Of a DNA stretch of 64,000 nucleotides, positions 1 to 10,452 are shown in pieces. The first letter of the stretch is position 1. Each line of letters begins with the position of its first letter. The DNA comes from Oscheius dolichura (taxonomy: Eukaryota; Nematoda; Chromadorea; Rhabditida; Rhabditidae): the NCBI GenBank assembly GCA_932521035.1, contig OW051495.1, forward strand, positions 4,526,001-4,590,000. Reading direction: 5' to 3'. A program made the translations under genes and the position numbers. A model generated the notes under the pieces. It did no database searches and was not told the DNA's origin. It saw nothing but the letters and a program-made list of their open reading frames with translations.

Positions 1-413
1 TGATTTTCCTCTCTTACTTCCCATGGGTGCTTATACTTTTCCCATTTCAATGCTAAAGGAATGTATTCACCTTCGAACTCATAACAACGGAACGTGTTTT
101 CGTATCTGGCTGGATTGAATTTTACCTTAAAATTATATCCTCTCGATATAAAGAATGGGCAAACCTCGTAAACTCTCTTTGATTTAACTTGGTTCTGTCG
201 AAGTTGTTTGCCTGGGAGAGGTTCAGGGACCCATTTACACACCTGAGAACAAAATGATTGAGTTTACAAGGACCTTACTTTTGACTCACTCGCAGATTGT
301 ATTACGGTAGTAGGACACCACATAGCGTGAATAACCATAGCTTTGTAACTGCCATTGTATAGATAATTATCATGATCAGGATGATAAGAGTACACTAAAT
401 TTAGTAAAGCCAT
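1..413 (-). CDS. Unrecognised conserved-looking protein, 5' part only (runs off the left edge)
   Basis: Two exons can be joined in frame on the minus strand. Exon 1 runs from an ATG at 413 to 279, a 36 bp GT-AG intron follows (278-243), and exon 2 runs from 242 past position 1. The product starts MALLNLVYSYHPDHDN, then has a hydrophilic stretch rich in Lys, Arg, Tyr and Trp (for example CKWVPEPLPGKQLRQ and ALKWEKYKHPWE). There is no signal peptide and no membrane segment. The canonical intron, open reading frame and aromatic-rich composition argue for a real gene. I do not recognise the family and assign no function. It could begin further upstream if 413 is an internal Met. Confidence 0.55.
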
Positions 414-545
414 TATTAGTGGTACTGTATAAACATACAAATTAACTGATTTACATTTAATCTTTCCGCTGCTTTCCTGTCATCTATGTAACCATAGTCT
501 CTATCACGATTTTTATATTTAATCTATACTTGGAATTAAAATATC

Positions 546-1506
546 TTATCTAGAACGAACCATATTTTCAGTTTTGACTTTAAAACGTGCTTTTGACCCT
601 CTGTCAGTGCCTTCGAAAAGAAGTGCCACATTATCCAAAGAAAGACGTGAAGTAGATGCTAAAACAAAAAATATCAACGCTACAAATAAATGAAATATAC
701 GTGATGGTGATCGCCTTCTCCGTCTCTTCTTTGACTTTTTCTTCTTATGTTTTCTCTTCCTTCTATCAGAATCGCTGCTAAGACAGATAAATAAAAATAG
801 AAAACTAAAATGTAACCTATCACTGGAGCTTTTGCTCTCTGAGCTACTACTGGATGACAGAGAACTGTCCGAATCATTGGATGAACTTGAAGAGACACGC
901 TTCCTTCTTCTATATTTACAACCAATAAAATACATAATATGTGCAGTTTACCTGGTGTCATTTTTTACAAATGAGGCGTGTTTTTTGTGAACGGCATTTA
1001 CGTTTGGAGTTGAAATGCAAACCCGTTCTTCTTTAGTTATTCTCTAAAACGAATAATTAAAAAGAAGTTATTCTAACTGTAAAAACATATTCATCATCAT
1101 CGTCTGAATCTTCTTCTCTAACAGCCATGTAAGTCATGTCTTCTTTCCATTGTTTTACCTTTGTAGCAAGTTTCGCGAGCGCTTGCCTCTGCAATAGTTA
1201 GAGACTGTATCTCCCTATGAAAATTTTAGCGTAATTAATGTTAACATGACGTTGCAAAATGCTTCCTACGTTTCTATACGTTTCTACATTACTTAATAAC
1301 AGATCGTTACAATAAGGCACGCATAATCATTGCGACAAACATACTTTTTTCCTATCCATTTTGATCCGTGCTTCATCAGCGTAACTCCGTTTTTTTGGAG
1401 TTTCAACAGGATAGGAATGATATGATGGTTCATTTGCGCGTTTGTCAGGAGGATCTTCAGGCGGTCGCTCGCTTCCTTGCTGAGCACTTCCATAAGCAGG
1501 AAACAT
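546..1506 (-). CDS. Serine/arginine-rich nuclear-type protein
   Basis: Minus-strand gene of at least six exons (about 1506-1345, 1188-1078, 1043-952, then smaller ones to the stop at 546). All junctions are GT-AG and in frame. The N-terminal part contains a basic stretch MDRKKRQALAKLATKVKQWK followed by an acidic cluster EEDSDDDDEY. The middle carries an RRRKR block, a serine/aspartate run and a second basic run KRKHKKKKSKKRRRRR. That composition is typical of RS-domain proteins that bind RNA or the splicing machinery in the nucleus, but no RRM or other globular domain is visible, so the role is inference. The intron after the acidic cluster is only about 34 bp. The start at 1506 is chosen because the preceding bases look like an acceptor-type or UTR stretch; an extra 5' exon is possible. 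I cannot assign an ortholog. Confidence 0.65.
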
Positions 1507-2220
1507 GCTTTCTGAAAGTTAAGGTGAATAGTATAGAGCAGAAAACACGCCAATTAAAACTATACAACGACAAAACATCTCGTTGGAAATGAAATAGTGC
1601 GGCGTTATACGTATTAGGGGCGAGGTTGAGGGGGCGGAAAAAAAGGCGTAGCTGTAATTGAGACGGTGGAAGGAAAGTGGTGATGGCGGTGCCCAGAGCT
1701 CTGATCGTTCTACTAGGAAGTTCCAATTTGTAATACAATATTGTAGTAAAGAAAGTTGTACAACATAGCAAAACATCGCTGAACATAGAACGAACACTGG
1801 ACAACAAGACGAGACGGCTTGACACAAAAACGGAACCAAAATGAACTTTTAATGTTTTTGAAAAGATCGTTACCGCCAACGTATAGACGCGCGCAATATT
1901 ATTTTTTTCAAGTTTATCGGAAAAGGACAACAAAGGCACGGTGCCGCACGGACACTTGTGTATTAGCAACTACCATCAGTTCCATTTCCGGTATATAACT
2001 GAACAGAAAGGTACCCAATGAGGAGCAAGCTTGCTTCCGTTATTTTGGATATCGGTTTCAGGAACGGAATTTGTGACAGTCCTACCTATAATAACGAAGT
2101 TGTGCTTTGTTTCTGTACAAATATTTGCTAATTTATATTGTATCGGTTATCCAATTAATTCAGGCCAAACCCCGGTAACCTCTGAAATTTCGCGCATTTC
2201 AGGTCGATGCGCCCTGTACA
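1507..2220. other. Divergent intergenic region between SR-rich gene and cyclin
   Basis: No protein-coding signal survives splicing here. It lies between two divergent starts, so it probably holds both promoters. No clear TATA or repeat structure was found. Confidence 0.4.
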
Positions 2221-3801
2221 ATGAATAAACCGAAGAACTGTTCTGCTCAGTTGATGATGCAGCAGCGCAGAAAGGAGACCTCAGATTACTCCATGGACTA
2301 CTGTTCAAATGTAAACCTTTCTCAAGATACGTTTTTCATATTCATAGATACCATCTGTCAATATCACTATTTCGCCTCTGAAGCCTAAAAACACAAACAA
2401 GGGGCGCAATTATATTAGGTAAGACTTTTCTAAACGTCTATTATTAGTATTATAGAAAAACTATGGGAAGGAAACGAGGAAGAGAATCGGCTTCTTTGGC
2501 TTCGTCACCAAGCCCATCATCCACTCCCAAGTGACGCTTTCTTTGGGCTATTAATAATAAGTATTTTCAGGCCTGTAAAAATAGAAAGGATGATTCAATT
2601 TACTGAAATTGGAACTTCACAGAAGTGCTCCTTTTCTGGTGTGTGTGGTGTATCAAAACTCAACGATAGTCCGATGAAATGTGATATATCACCAGTAGAC
2701 AAAACGTTTGCTGACCCTTCCTGGGATGATACTGAAGATTTTGAGACAGACTTCGAAGCCACCGACATTAAATGGACCTACAGTGATTCTGTTATTAGCT
2801 CGGAAACATTTCAAAAAGACGTAAGTTATGTGTTGGTATCAATAGCGTTTAATATCCAGATTTATAGCCGGTGGCGTGTAGCCGAACAGGCTCTAGGTTT
2901 GAGTCCTCACTTCATTGAAACGCAGAAAAAAGGAGTGACTGAAGTTTCACGTCGAACTGCTCTATTGAACCTTTTTTTGTGGAGAAGCTGCTTTGATATT
3001 ACTCACGTACGGTCCACTTTGATATTGAAAGTTTTGCTTTCAGGAGACATTACATTTGGCTATCTATATTTTTGATAAATGTATAGACAGCTTTCAAATA
3101 AGTGTGCCCCTTATCAAAGATGTTGTAGCTGTGTCGTTGGTGCTTGCAAGGTTTGTATCATAGAAAAGTAAACGTTTCCATTTTAAGCAAATATGAAGAA
3201 TATCGTCCATTAAAGCTGTCGAATGTTATCAGTCTTGCACTCACTAATTCGGATTCCACTAAATTTCTTGGAAACTTAGAAAAACGGATATTGTACGAGA
3301 TCAACTACACGCTAGCCTATCCGACTTCTTTTATGTTCATGAACTATTTTCACAATTACATGAAATCATCGCTTCTTCTAGTGCAGATGACAAATGTAAG
3401 TTCTGTTTAAAGGTTATACACAAGTTTAGTACATCTTGGAACTGGCTTTGCTTTCTACAAAGTATCGAGATTTCGGCGGCGCCTTTACTGCTCATGCGGC
3501 AATATGTCTATCATACGGTATTGTAATCGGATCCTCATGTCAATACTCCGCAATGATCGTTGTGGAAGAGGCAGAAATAGATCTTTTTAACGCTAGTGGA
3601 ATAGAAAGTGGTAGTACCCGTAAGATTATGTGGCATTTGGTCAATGATATAGTTGAGGTAAGTAAATCATAACTATCATTGATTGATAATTAGTCAGCTC
3701 AAGAAAAAAACTCTGTATGGACTGAGTACAGCGCCGTAGCACGTTGTGAAGTAGCTAAATATATTGTTCCTAACGATGTCATCATGGAACTCCAATGGTG
3801 A
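2221..3801 (+). CDS. Mitotic cyclin (B-type-like)
   Basis: Nine exons joined by 34-40 bp GT-AG introns (2221-2310, 2348-2418, 2456-2530, 2571-2820, 2860-3006, 3044-3150, 3188-3395, 3430-3657, 3694-3801) give about 427 residues. The cyclin box is clear: a segment like DIYSRWRVAEQALGLSPHF, then ETLHLAIYIFDKCIDSF, then VSLVLASKYEEYRPLKLSNV, the SKYEE element being typical of A/B cyclins, followed by a second cyclin fold beginning YILELALLSTKYRDF. The long, low-complexity N-terminal part has basic RKRGRESAS-type sequence; no classical destruction box was identified with certainty. Expected to activate a CDK at mitosis. Subclass (B rather than A or B3) is inference. The start at 2221 is supported because two further exons join in frame to the cyclin body. 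Confidence 0.85.
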
Positions 3802-4057
3802 GCAAGAAAAGATGTATTTTAAAAGGTATTACTGTTTTACTGTAGCGGGTTATATTACACCGCCCGGTTTTGTTTTTTTTAATATTGTGTTGTTACTATC
3901 AAATTAGTAAAAAGTGTTTTATGTTCTTTCTATAAGAAGTATTCCTTTGTAACAGTTCATTTAGTAGATTATCACACAGCAGGCACATTAAAACTACCGG
4001 TGCATGCCAAATATATTGTAACAGCGAAGAGATCATTCAAAGAATACTAGCCAAGGA

Positions 4058-5582
4058 TTATTTACAAGTATGCACTTGGACGTCTTCTATACATTCCTTG
4101 CATTTTACTTGGCAGCACCACACAAATTTGCAATTGCATTGTGTTTTCCTACGCTCAAGTCGCGTATTATAACCGCGCCCACAGCAAAGTAGATCGCAGC
4201 TTTCTGTGTTATATGTCTGCTGTTTGCATTCTCTTCCGGTGGTTCCCAGAATGCCTGAAGTTGCTTTCTTTCACGGCGTCTCTTGATATCTTTACCTTGA
4301 AGCGGATTAGCTTCACAATAACTTGGTGATCTCATAACATAGGCCATTTCATTTCCTCTCAGGGGAATTTGACGCTCACTCCTTTCCTTTCTGCGCAGTC
4401 TCTTTTTAGCTCTTTTTGCCACCTAAACTTCCGTTTTTAAAGAGTAAGATCAATTGTCTTGGTGGATTTACATCCATCTCAACCTGAACGGCGAAGTGGT
4501 CGTATCTCTTCTTCAGCATCTCCGCCACATCCGAGAATTTCGGCATTTGCAGCCAGCACGTCTTGAATTCGCAAGATCCAGAGACGCCGTGACATCTGCA
4601 CTGCTTTCGAATATGCTGGGCTATCGCCTAATAATCCCGGAAGCTTTCTGGGGCAGGGCTGTGACAAACCTCTCGGCCGACAAAATGATTGTGGATCATA
4701 ACCAGATGGCTGACATTTTTATCCGACTCAAATTGCTGCTTTTCCCAATCGTCAAGAAATCTGCATCCGTGCTTACATTTCGTTTCAGACTTACTTCCGT
4801 GCAAATTTGACTCCATAGGGCACGTTGTCAGAGCATCCTCCCCAGGAGAACTGGTCGTGTCTCAGTCCGGGAGGGGCGCCATCCTGAAAAGAGAAGTTAG
4901 GGACGGGGAGAGTAAAACCGAGTCGACGTATCGCTGCATTGACGGTTTGCTGTCGCATCCACACTCTGTCAGGTTGCCCGTGTTACACCCCTTTGTGATG
5001 GAATGCACAATACTCGCCGAAGCGATGGCCGTCAGAAAGGCCGTCTCCTTCGTGGCTGGAATATTCTCGCCTGTTTCCGATTGAAATAGAATATTTACTG
5101 GATCGAATAGTCCGGCCGAGGATATCCTGGAAGGGGCCGTGGGGCGTCTGGATGATGTCGTGTTGGTTGGAGCAATTCCACCTGGAAATGCCCTTTTGAC
5201 TACTGGAAAAGGGGCCGACCTCTCGAATTTGAACTGCTGCTGGCATTCGTAGAGGGCGTCGCGTACCCCCCGGGCTACGAAGGGCATGCTGAAGGGATGC
5301 TGAAAGGGGCAGTATTCTCTTTTGCGAAGGGGCTTACGTTGACACAGGCACTCTTCTGGACGGGGTTGAGGCCGACGAGCCGGCCACAAAGGGCCTCGTA
5401 ATGGGCTCGGTTGGGAGAGACGGGACGGGGGATGTACTCGGAGGTACTGAGAGTGGCCAGAGACCTAAAGATCGGACATGGGCAGGGGGCAGGCGGGGGG
5501 CATACAGCCAGTTGTAGGGGATCTCGGGGTTGTCGGCGGAGGAGGCGGCGAAGAGGAGCCAGAGCAGGGACAGCCAGAACAT
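4058..5582 (-). CDS. Secreted Wnt ligand, Wnt4-like
   Basis: About ten exons with introns of 28-41 bp. The start at 5582 opens a signal peptide ([16 protein letters not shown]). The next residues NWLSLATLS resemble the Wnt4 N-terminus. Family hallmarks follow in order: [57 protein letters not shown] (the serine is the palmitoleoylation site needed for secretion and Frizzled binding), a basic linker, [32 protein letters not shown] and a cysteine-rich end finishing HTCK. Length and cysteine pattern fit an intact ligand. Subfamily placement as Wnt4/WntA-like is by eye; other subfamilies share some motifs. The 3' exons (4058-4450) are AT-rich while the 5' exons are GC-rich. Confidence 0.93.
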
Positions 5583-5890
5583 CTGAAGGGTATTGATCGA
5601 GGGAAAGGAGGAATCAGTAGCAGGGATCGATCGCTTTGGGGGCGAACATGAATGGGAGCCGGACACACATTTACATTTATTGCCCTCGCGCCTCGCCGGC
5701 CCAAGGTGACAGCAAGGAGGAGCAGACGAGGACTGGGGGAAGGAGGCACGAGGCTGCTCCGATTTATGCGTTTTTTATGTTGACGGCGTCGTTTCGACGT
5801 CTCTTTATGACCCACGACGGAGCTCCTTCCAACAATTAGTAACTCTCGGCGAGACAAACATTTATCCGAGACACCAGGGGACAAAAGGGA

Positions 5891-6416
5891 TCAGTAGCTC
5901 TCGTCGTCGGCGCACGAATTCATCACGGTCGCCCTCTTCTCCAGGTTCAGCGCCGCCACCTCGTAGTCCGGCTGGTTCGAGGGGATCCCGACCGCCGTCA
6001 CCACATCACAGCCTTCCTAAACGGCCTGTCCTCCCTGTTCCCCCATCCCCCTACCCTCTGCTCCTTGTCGCAGTTGCTGCTTATCTCCAGGTAGACTCTC
6101 AGCTTGTCATCCTCCAAGTCGTCCAGGTCCTTCGAGCCGACCACAGTGAATCTCCCCTCGTCGTCGGTGTTTACCGTAGCCAGTATCTCTCCCTTATGCA
6201 CTGTAATAGTCCCCTTTCTCCTATCGAAAATAAATACCGACCTCTGTCGATGAATCGGAGATCAACGGCTGCGTTGGGCACCGGCTCTCCGAAGCAATTG
6301 ACAGTACCTGGTCAAAAGGATCAAATCCTGAAAGAGAACGTACCTTTGACCGTAAAGGTCTGCTCGACGGCGAGCACGAGGCCAAGAGAAAGGAGGAAAA
6401 TGTAGGAGCGGATCAT
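5891..6416 (-). CDS. Secreted transthyretin-like (TTR-like) protein
   Basis: Four exons with short introns. An N-terminal signal peptide (MIRSYIFLLSLGLVLAVEQ) is followed by a beta-sandwich-type sequence: FTVKGTVNCFGEPVPNAAV, then ILATVNTDDEGRFTVVGSKD, then LRVYLEISSNCDK and a C-terminal AALNLEKRA segment. This order (xxVxGxLxCxGxP, T-D-xxGxF, a cysteine near the middle and a final LNL strand) is that of the nematode TTR-like family, extracellular proteins often abundant in secretions; one C. elegans member, TTR-52, bridges apoptotic cells and phagocytes. The specific partner of this copy cannot be told from sequence. Mature length near 120 residues is usual for the family. It sits 300 bp downstream of the Wnt start, same strand, without a convincing functional link. 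Confidence 0.88.
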
Positions 6417-6973
6417 GTCGAATGGAGGGAGACGGGAGGATACCGTATTTAAATGGTTCTCGGTAGAATGGGTACCGGGTAACATTCACCCCGAACAAAG
6501 GAGGGACAAGTCATATGGATGGAAATGTACGATGTGTGGTGTGACTAGGAAAAACACATACAACTCGACGAAATTCATACAGTGAGGAAAAGAAAAAAAA
6601 TATCTCCGTTTGTATTGGCGGGTCTTGAAAATCGGCACGCTACTTCCCGGCACGATTTTACGATCAAAGCCTTTTTTGCTTCTTTGTCTCTCTTGTTTTG
6701 GTTCCCCTCTACAGTTCACGTTTTACAAATTTTGCAAACATGTTGGCAACAACCGTTAGACTAAAATAACACTGCAACCAACTTGTTCCAGGACGAGTTT
6801 GTCCAAAAATAAGACAAATTAGAAAAAAAAAGAGAAGACTCCTAGTTCTTGATATTTTTATTTTATGAACTGAATCTCACAGCTTGTGACTTACCCTGAT
6901 ATCTAGTTATTCTGTTTGCTTCAGACGGCTATCATCCCGTGTAATTATCTGTGAATTCTGCACATCACGTAAA
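6417..6973. other. Divergent intergenic region between TTR-like gene and Pumilio
   Basis: No spliced coding sequence recognised. Expected to carry both 5' regions; GC-rich on the left and AT-rich towards Pumilio. Confidence 0.4.
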
Positions 6974-9115
6974 ATGTCGGCATATAATTCTTCATTGCTT
7001 ATGGACCTACAACCTCGGGCACCATTTGAATTGCACTCACCATCCAATCGCTGGGGTGCACCTGCTGGTCGTCTCAACTATTCCAGTCCAATCAATTTTG
7101 ATGGTCCAACAAGAGCTGAGCCTTTTCTCAGCAGATCGTCCTTCAAGGGTATTTGTAGCATCTCCGGTAAGAACATTTTTAATAGTTCAATTTGATTCAT
7201 CTTGTTTCAGATGATTCTGTGGGCAGTCCTAATTTTGCAAATCCTCGTATCAACTACGGTTCTCCTATTGGATCGCCAGGTTCGCAGCGGACTCTCAATC
7301 TTTCTTCCGATCAGTCGAGAGCTTATTCGGAGTTTGCGGTCAGTATTTCTTCTCTGTTGGAGTTCATGTGTTTGCAGGACAGCGTCGCACACATTGCTTC
7401 AATTAATCGTATCGTGCAAGATGACAGCACTGACGTGTCTTCAGGTAGTCGTAGCGAAACCAATGCTCACCGTTTGCAAGCACGTACTACTTTACCAGCT
7501 TGGACTCTGGATAGCAACGGCCAAATCCGTCTATCGTTAAACGAAATTCTTCAATACAACCAGCTGAAAATGTTTGCTCGAGACAAGCTTGGTTGCCAGT
7601 GAGTTTTGGAAGCATGTATTCGCAGTTTAATATGATAATAATTAGCGCTTCACAATTTACAACAACTTATTAATTTATCAATTACCTGACCACGCAGTTT
7701 TTTTTTTTACAGATTTCTTCAACAGAACTATCCTCCTGAAAGTTCTCCTGATCGTGCAATCCTTTCACGACAAATCCTTGAAAATGAAGAAACTTTTGAA
7801 GTATTGGTTACACACTTCATTTTAAATATGTGGTTTCAGATGCTTTGTTCGGATGTTTTCGGCAATTTCTTCGTGCAACGCATAATTGAAAGCGCTAACC
7901 TCATGGAGCAGCGGTGGATTAGCACACGTCTTCTAAACAAGATGAATACCCTGTGTCTTAACCGTTATTCTTGCCGTGTTGTACAAAAAGCCATCGAGGT
8001 GTGTTTGCTAGATGTTCTTGTATTTTTTAATTTTTTAGCAACTGCCTTTAGATCTGAAGAGCGCTCTTCTGGTCGAGCTTCACAAAGTTGACATTGTGCG
8101 TTTATCAATTGATCAAAACGCTAATCACGTTATCCAAAAGGTTTCATATCTCATATTTTTGCCAACGAACAATTTAAGATTATGCACTGCTTCCCTTTGC
8201 CTAGCTGGTCTTTTCTAATTGAAGCTCTGACTTGCAAAATGGAATATCTCTTCGCAGTTGCTGAGAATAAATATGGCTGTCGAGTTGTTCAACTTGCTAT
8301 TGAAATGCTGTCCACGCAGAAAGTTGGTTCTTATTCGCCTAATAGTTAAAATCTCTCCAGAAGTCGCAAGCCGCCGAGCGTATGTTGATGGGGATAATGA
8401 CTCATATTACCAACAATTGTGAGCGTCTTGCCTCAAACGAATTTGCAAACTATGTTATTCAACATATCATTACTGCCGGTCCATTGGCTATGTATCGTGA
8501 TATGATAATTGAGGAATGTATTCTGTAAGTGGCCAATAGCTGTGTATTTTCCATTGATTCAGGCGGAATATTCTCTCTATGTCCCAGGAAAAATATGCAT
8601 CCCACGTTGTAGAAAAATCATTAGAATTTGCACCACCCCACCTTTTAAAGGAAATGATGGACGAAATTTTCGATGGATATGTTCCTCATCCGTAACTAAT
8701 TTTTTAAAGCTTATTTATATTTACTTCAGTGAGACGAGGAAAGACGCACTTGACATAATGCTCTTCCATCAATATGGCAACTATGTCGTTCAAAGAATGC
8801 TTAGCACCTGTATTGAAGCGGCTAGAGCACGAGTTTCCGGAATACATCTTCACGACATGGATTCTCGCCTTGAATGGCTCCATCGACTTAGAGAGCGCAT
8901 ATTACATAACGAAGGAAAACTGAGCAAGTATGTGTTTCTTTTTTAGGCCAATTCATAAATACTTCAGATATTCATCCGGCAAAAAGATCTTGGAGATGTT
9001 GGCCGAGTGTCCTCCTCTCCATGTCAGTGCGCTTGACAACCTGCACAAGCTAACCGGAGTGCTTCCCCCTCCATTGGCAACCCATCGTGCTGCAATCCCC
9101 CGTACCTATATGTGA
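6974..9115 (+). CDS. Pumilio-family RNA-binding protein (PUF)
   Basis: About eleven exons, mostly 37-45 bp introns, roughly 550 residues. The first third is Ser/Pro/Asn-rich and looks disordered (MSAYNSSLLMDLQPRAP onward). The PUF domain then shows eight repeats whose RNA-contacting motifs can be read in order: GCQFLQ, GNFFVQ, SCRVVQ, NHVIQ, GCRVVQ, NYVIQ, ASHVVE, NYVVQ. This matches the canonical Pumilio code, so the predicted target is the usual UGUANAUA element in 3' UTRs, giving translational repression or mRNA decay in the cytoplasm. Ends SRLEWLHRLRER-type helix then a C-terminal repeat (SGKKILEMLAE). Compared with insect or human Pumilio the N-terminal region is short. Nematode FBF-type PUFs deviate from this code, so this copy belongs with the Pumilio-type members. 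Confidence 0.93.
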
Positions 9116-9390
9116 TTCGTTAGCTGTCACAAGTTAACCCTTTTTAATTTTATTTTCTTTTATCTGTCACTTCCTGTGAGTTTTTTTGTGGCATAACTGT
9201 CTGTGCATGGCGGTGTGAATAACAGTTCACTAACCCAAAACCGCCAACTGTATTTGCCCGTTGTGCATTCTAAAAATTTCATTCTGTTCCAAAAAGTTCT
9301 ACTTTTTTCTAATAACCTGTAATCCCAACTTTTGTTGATCCTGTGTTTACTAAATTGTGTTTATCCAATTCTTGTGATATTTCTTTAGGT

Positions 9391-10084
9391 TCATAAATTT
9401 GGTGAAACACTGCTGCCTTCGGAAATTACATTTCCAAGTTGTATCTCGAACAAATAGGGGAAGCCGATTTTTGGCTTGATACCAACGTAAACGGAACACC
9501 AAACATCGGGATCAAGGAAGCTCTGAACCTGTCTATTTCTAACATTTGGGACGTTTATCTACCGAAATGTTGAGATGTGTCTGGGGGTTGTTGTAATCGA
9601 CCTGAAAGCTGAATTATTGCCTGTATCAGTATGAAACTTCGTACAGCGAGAACAGTTATTGCCCAGTTTGGATCCTTCACTTCTTCCTCGAGAATGTCAG
9701 CTACAATCCATGTTGTTCCAGAGGATAACGCTGCCCGTATCGCCTTCTCCTCGAAATCGCTGCCACATAAAGCAAAGCAATATTGTATCCGTGGATCCTT
9801 ATTGATGCACAGGTTATTGGCTCAAGCTTTGCGATAAAATGATAAAGGCAACCTACGATTATCGTCAAGCTTCATCCGTGTTTCTAATTTTTCGTTTCTT
9901 GCAGTTGTTGGCAAATTTATATGATAAGCAACTTTCACGGTTTCCGTTGTTTTGTCTCCCTGATCCCATTCAATTTTGCTAATAATTTTAGAGAAATAAC
10001 ACCTGGAGACAAAAATTGGGGCCGTTCGGCGCAATTCCAGCCGTTGCCCAATCAGTGATACCAATTGCAGACGTAACCAACCAT
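9391..10084 (-). CDS. Unrecognised protein on the minus strand (5' end uncertain)
   Basis: Several exons join in frame on the minus strand: a start-type segment MVGYVCNWCYFSKIISK, then GDKTTETVKVAYHINLP, a 30-odd bp intron, NNLCINKDPRIQYCFALCGS, then VADILEEEVKDPNWAITVLA, VDYNNPQTHLNIS and a last exon reading IGFPYLFEIQLGN to a stop at 9391. The introns are GT-AG and 34-59 bp. The product has several cysteines and no clear membrane segment. Upstream sequence up to 10.36 kb contains a hydrophobic stretch (MFIAVFLFFQFV) that could be a signal peptide, but I could not connect it in frame. No family recognised; function unassigned. Confidence 0.5.
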
Positions 10085-10452
10085 GACGTTGGAGGCTGGT
10101 TTAAATCACAGTTGCCGATGCAAAGTTGGGTATCTGAACATTTCCAAGAACGTCAATTATTTTTTGGGAATTGGTGTCTATTTTGTGTGATAGAATATTC
10201 CTGAATTCCACCCGGGATTTTAGTAAAGAGCCTACCGACAAACTGAAAGAACAAGAAGACAGCTATGAACATGGGGAAAATTGCAAGAGGCGGTCTTATC
10301 AGGCGAGGATCGATCCAGCCCAAAGAATAATCAAAATTTCATTCAAAGTCAACAAAATAAATACAACAGTTTGTGGATAAAAGCTCTTTGTACCCTTTGT
10401 TTTGATGAGTAGTTCAATCGTCGGTTCAATTGCCCCGGTTTTCCAGTAATGC
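10085..10452. other. Region between the unrecognised minus gene and the InsP3 receptor stop
   Basis: May contain a first exon of the upstream unrecognised gene (hydrophobic MFIAVFLFFQFV frame near 10.27 kb on the minus strand) plus the 3' UTR of the InsP3 receptor. Nothing else is supported. Confidence 0.3.
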
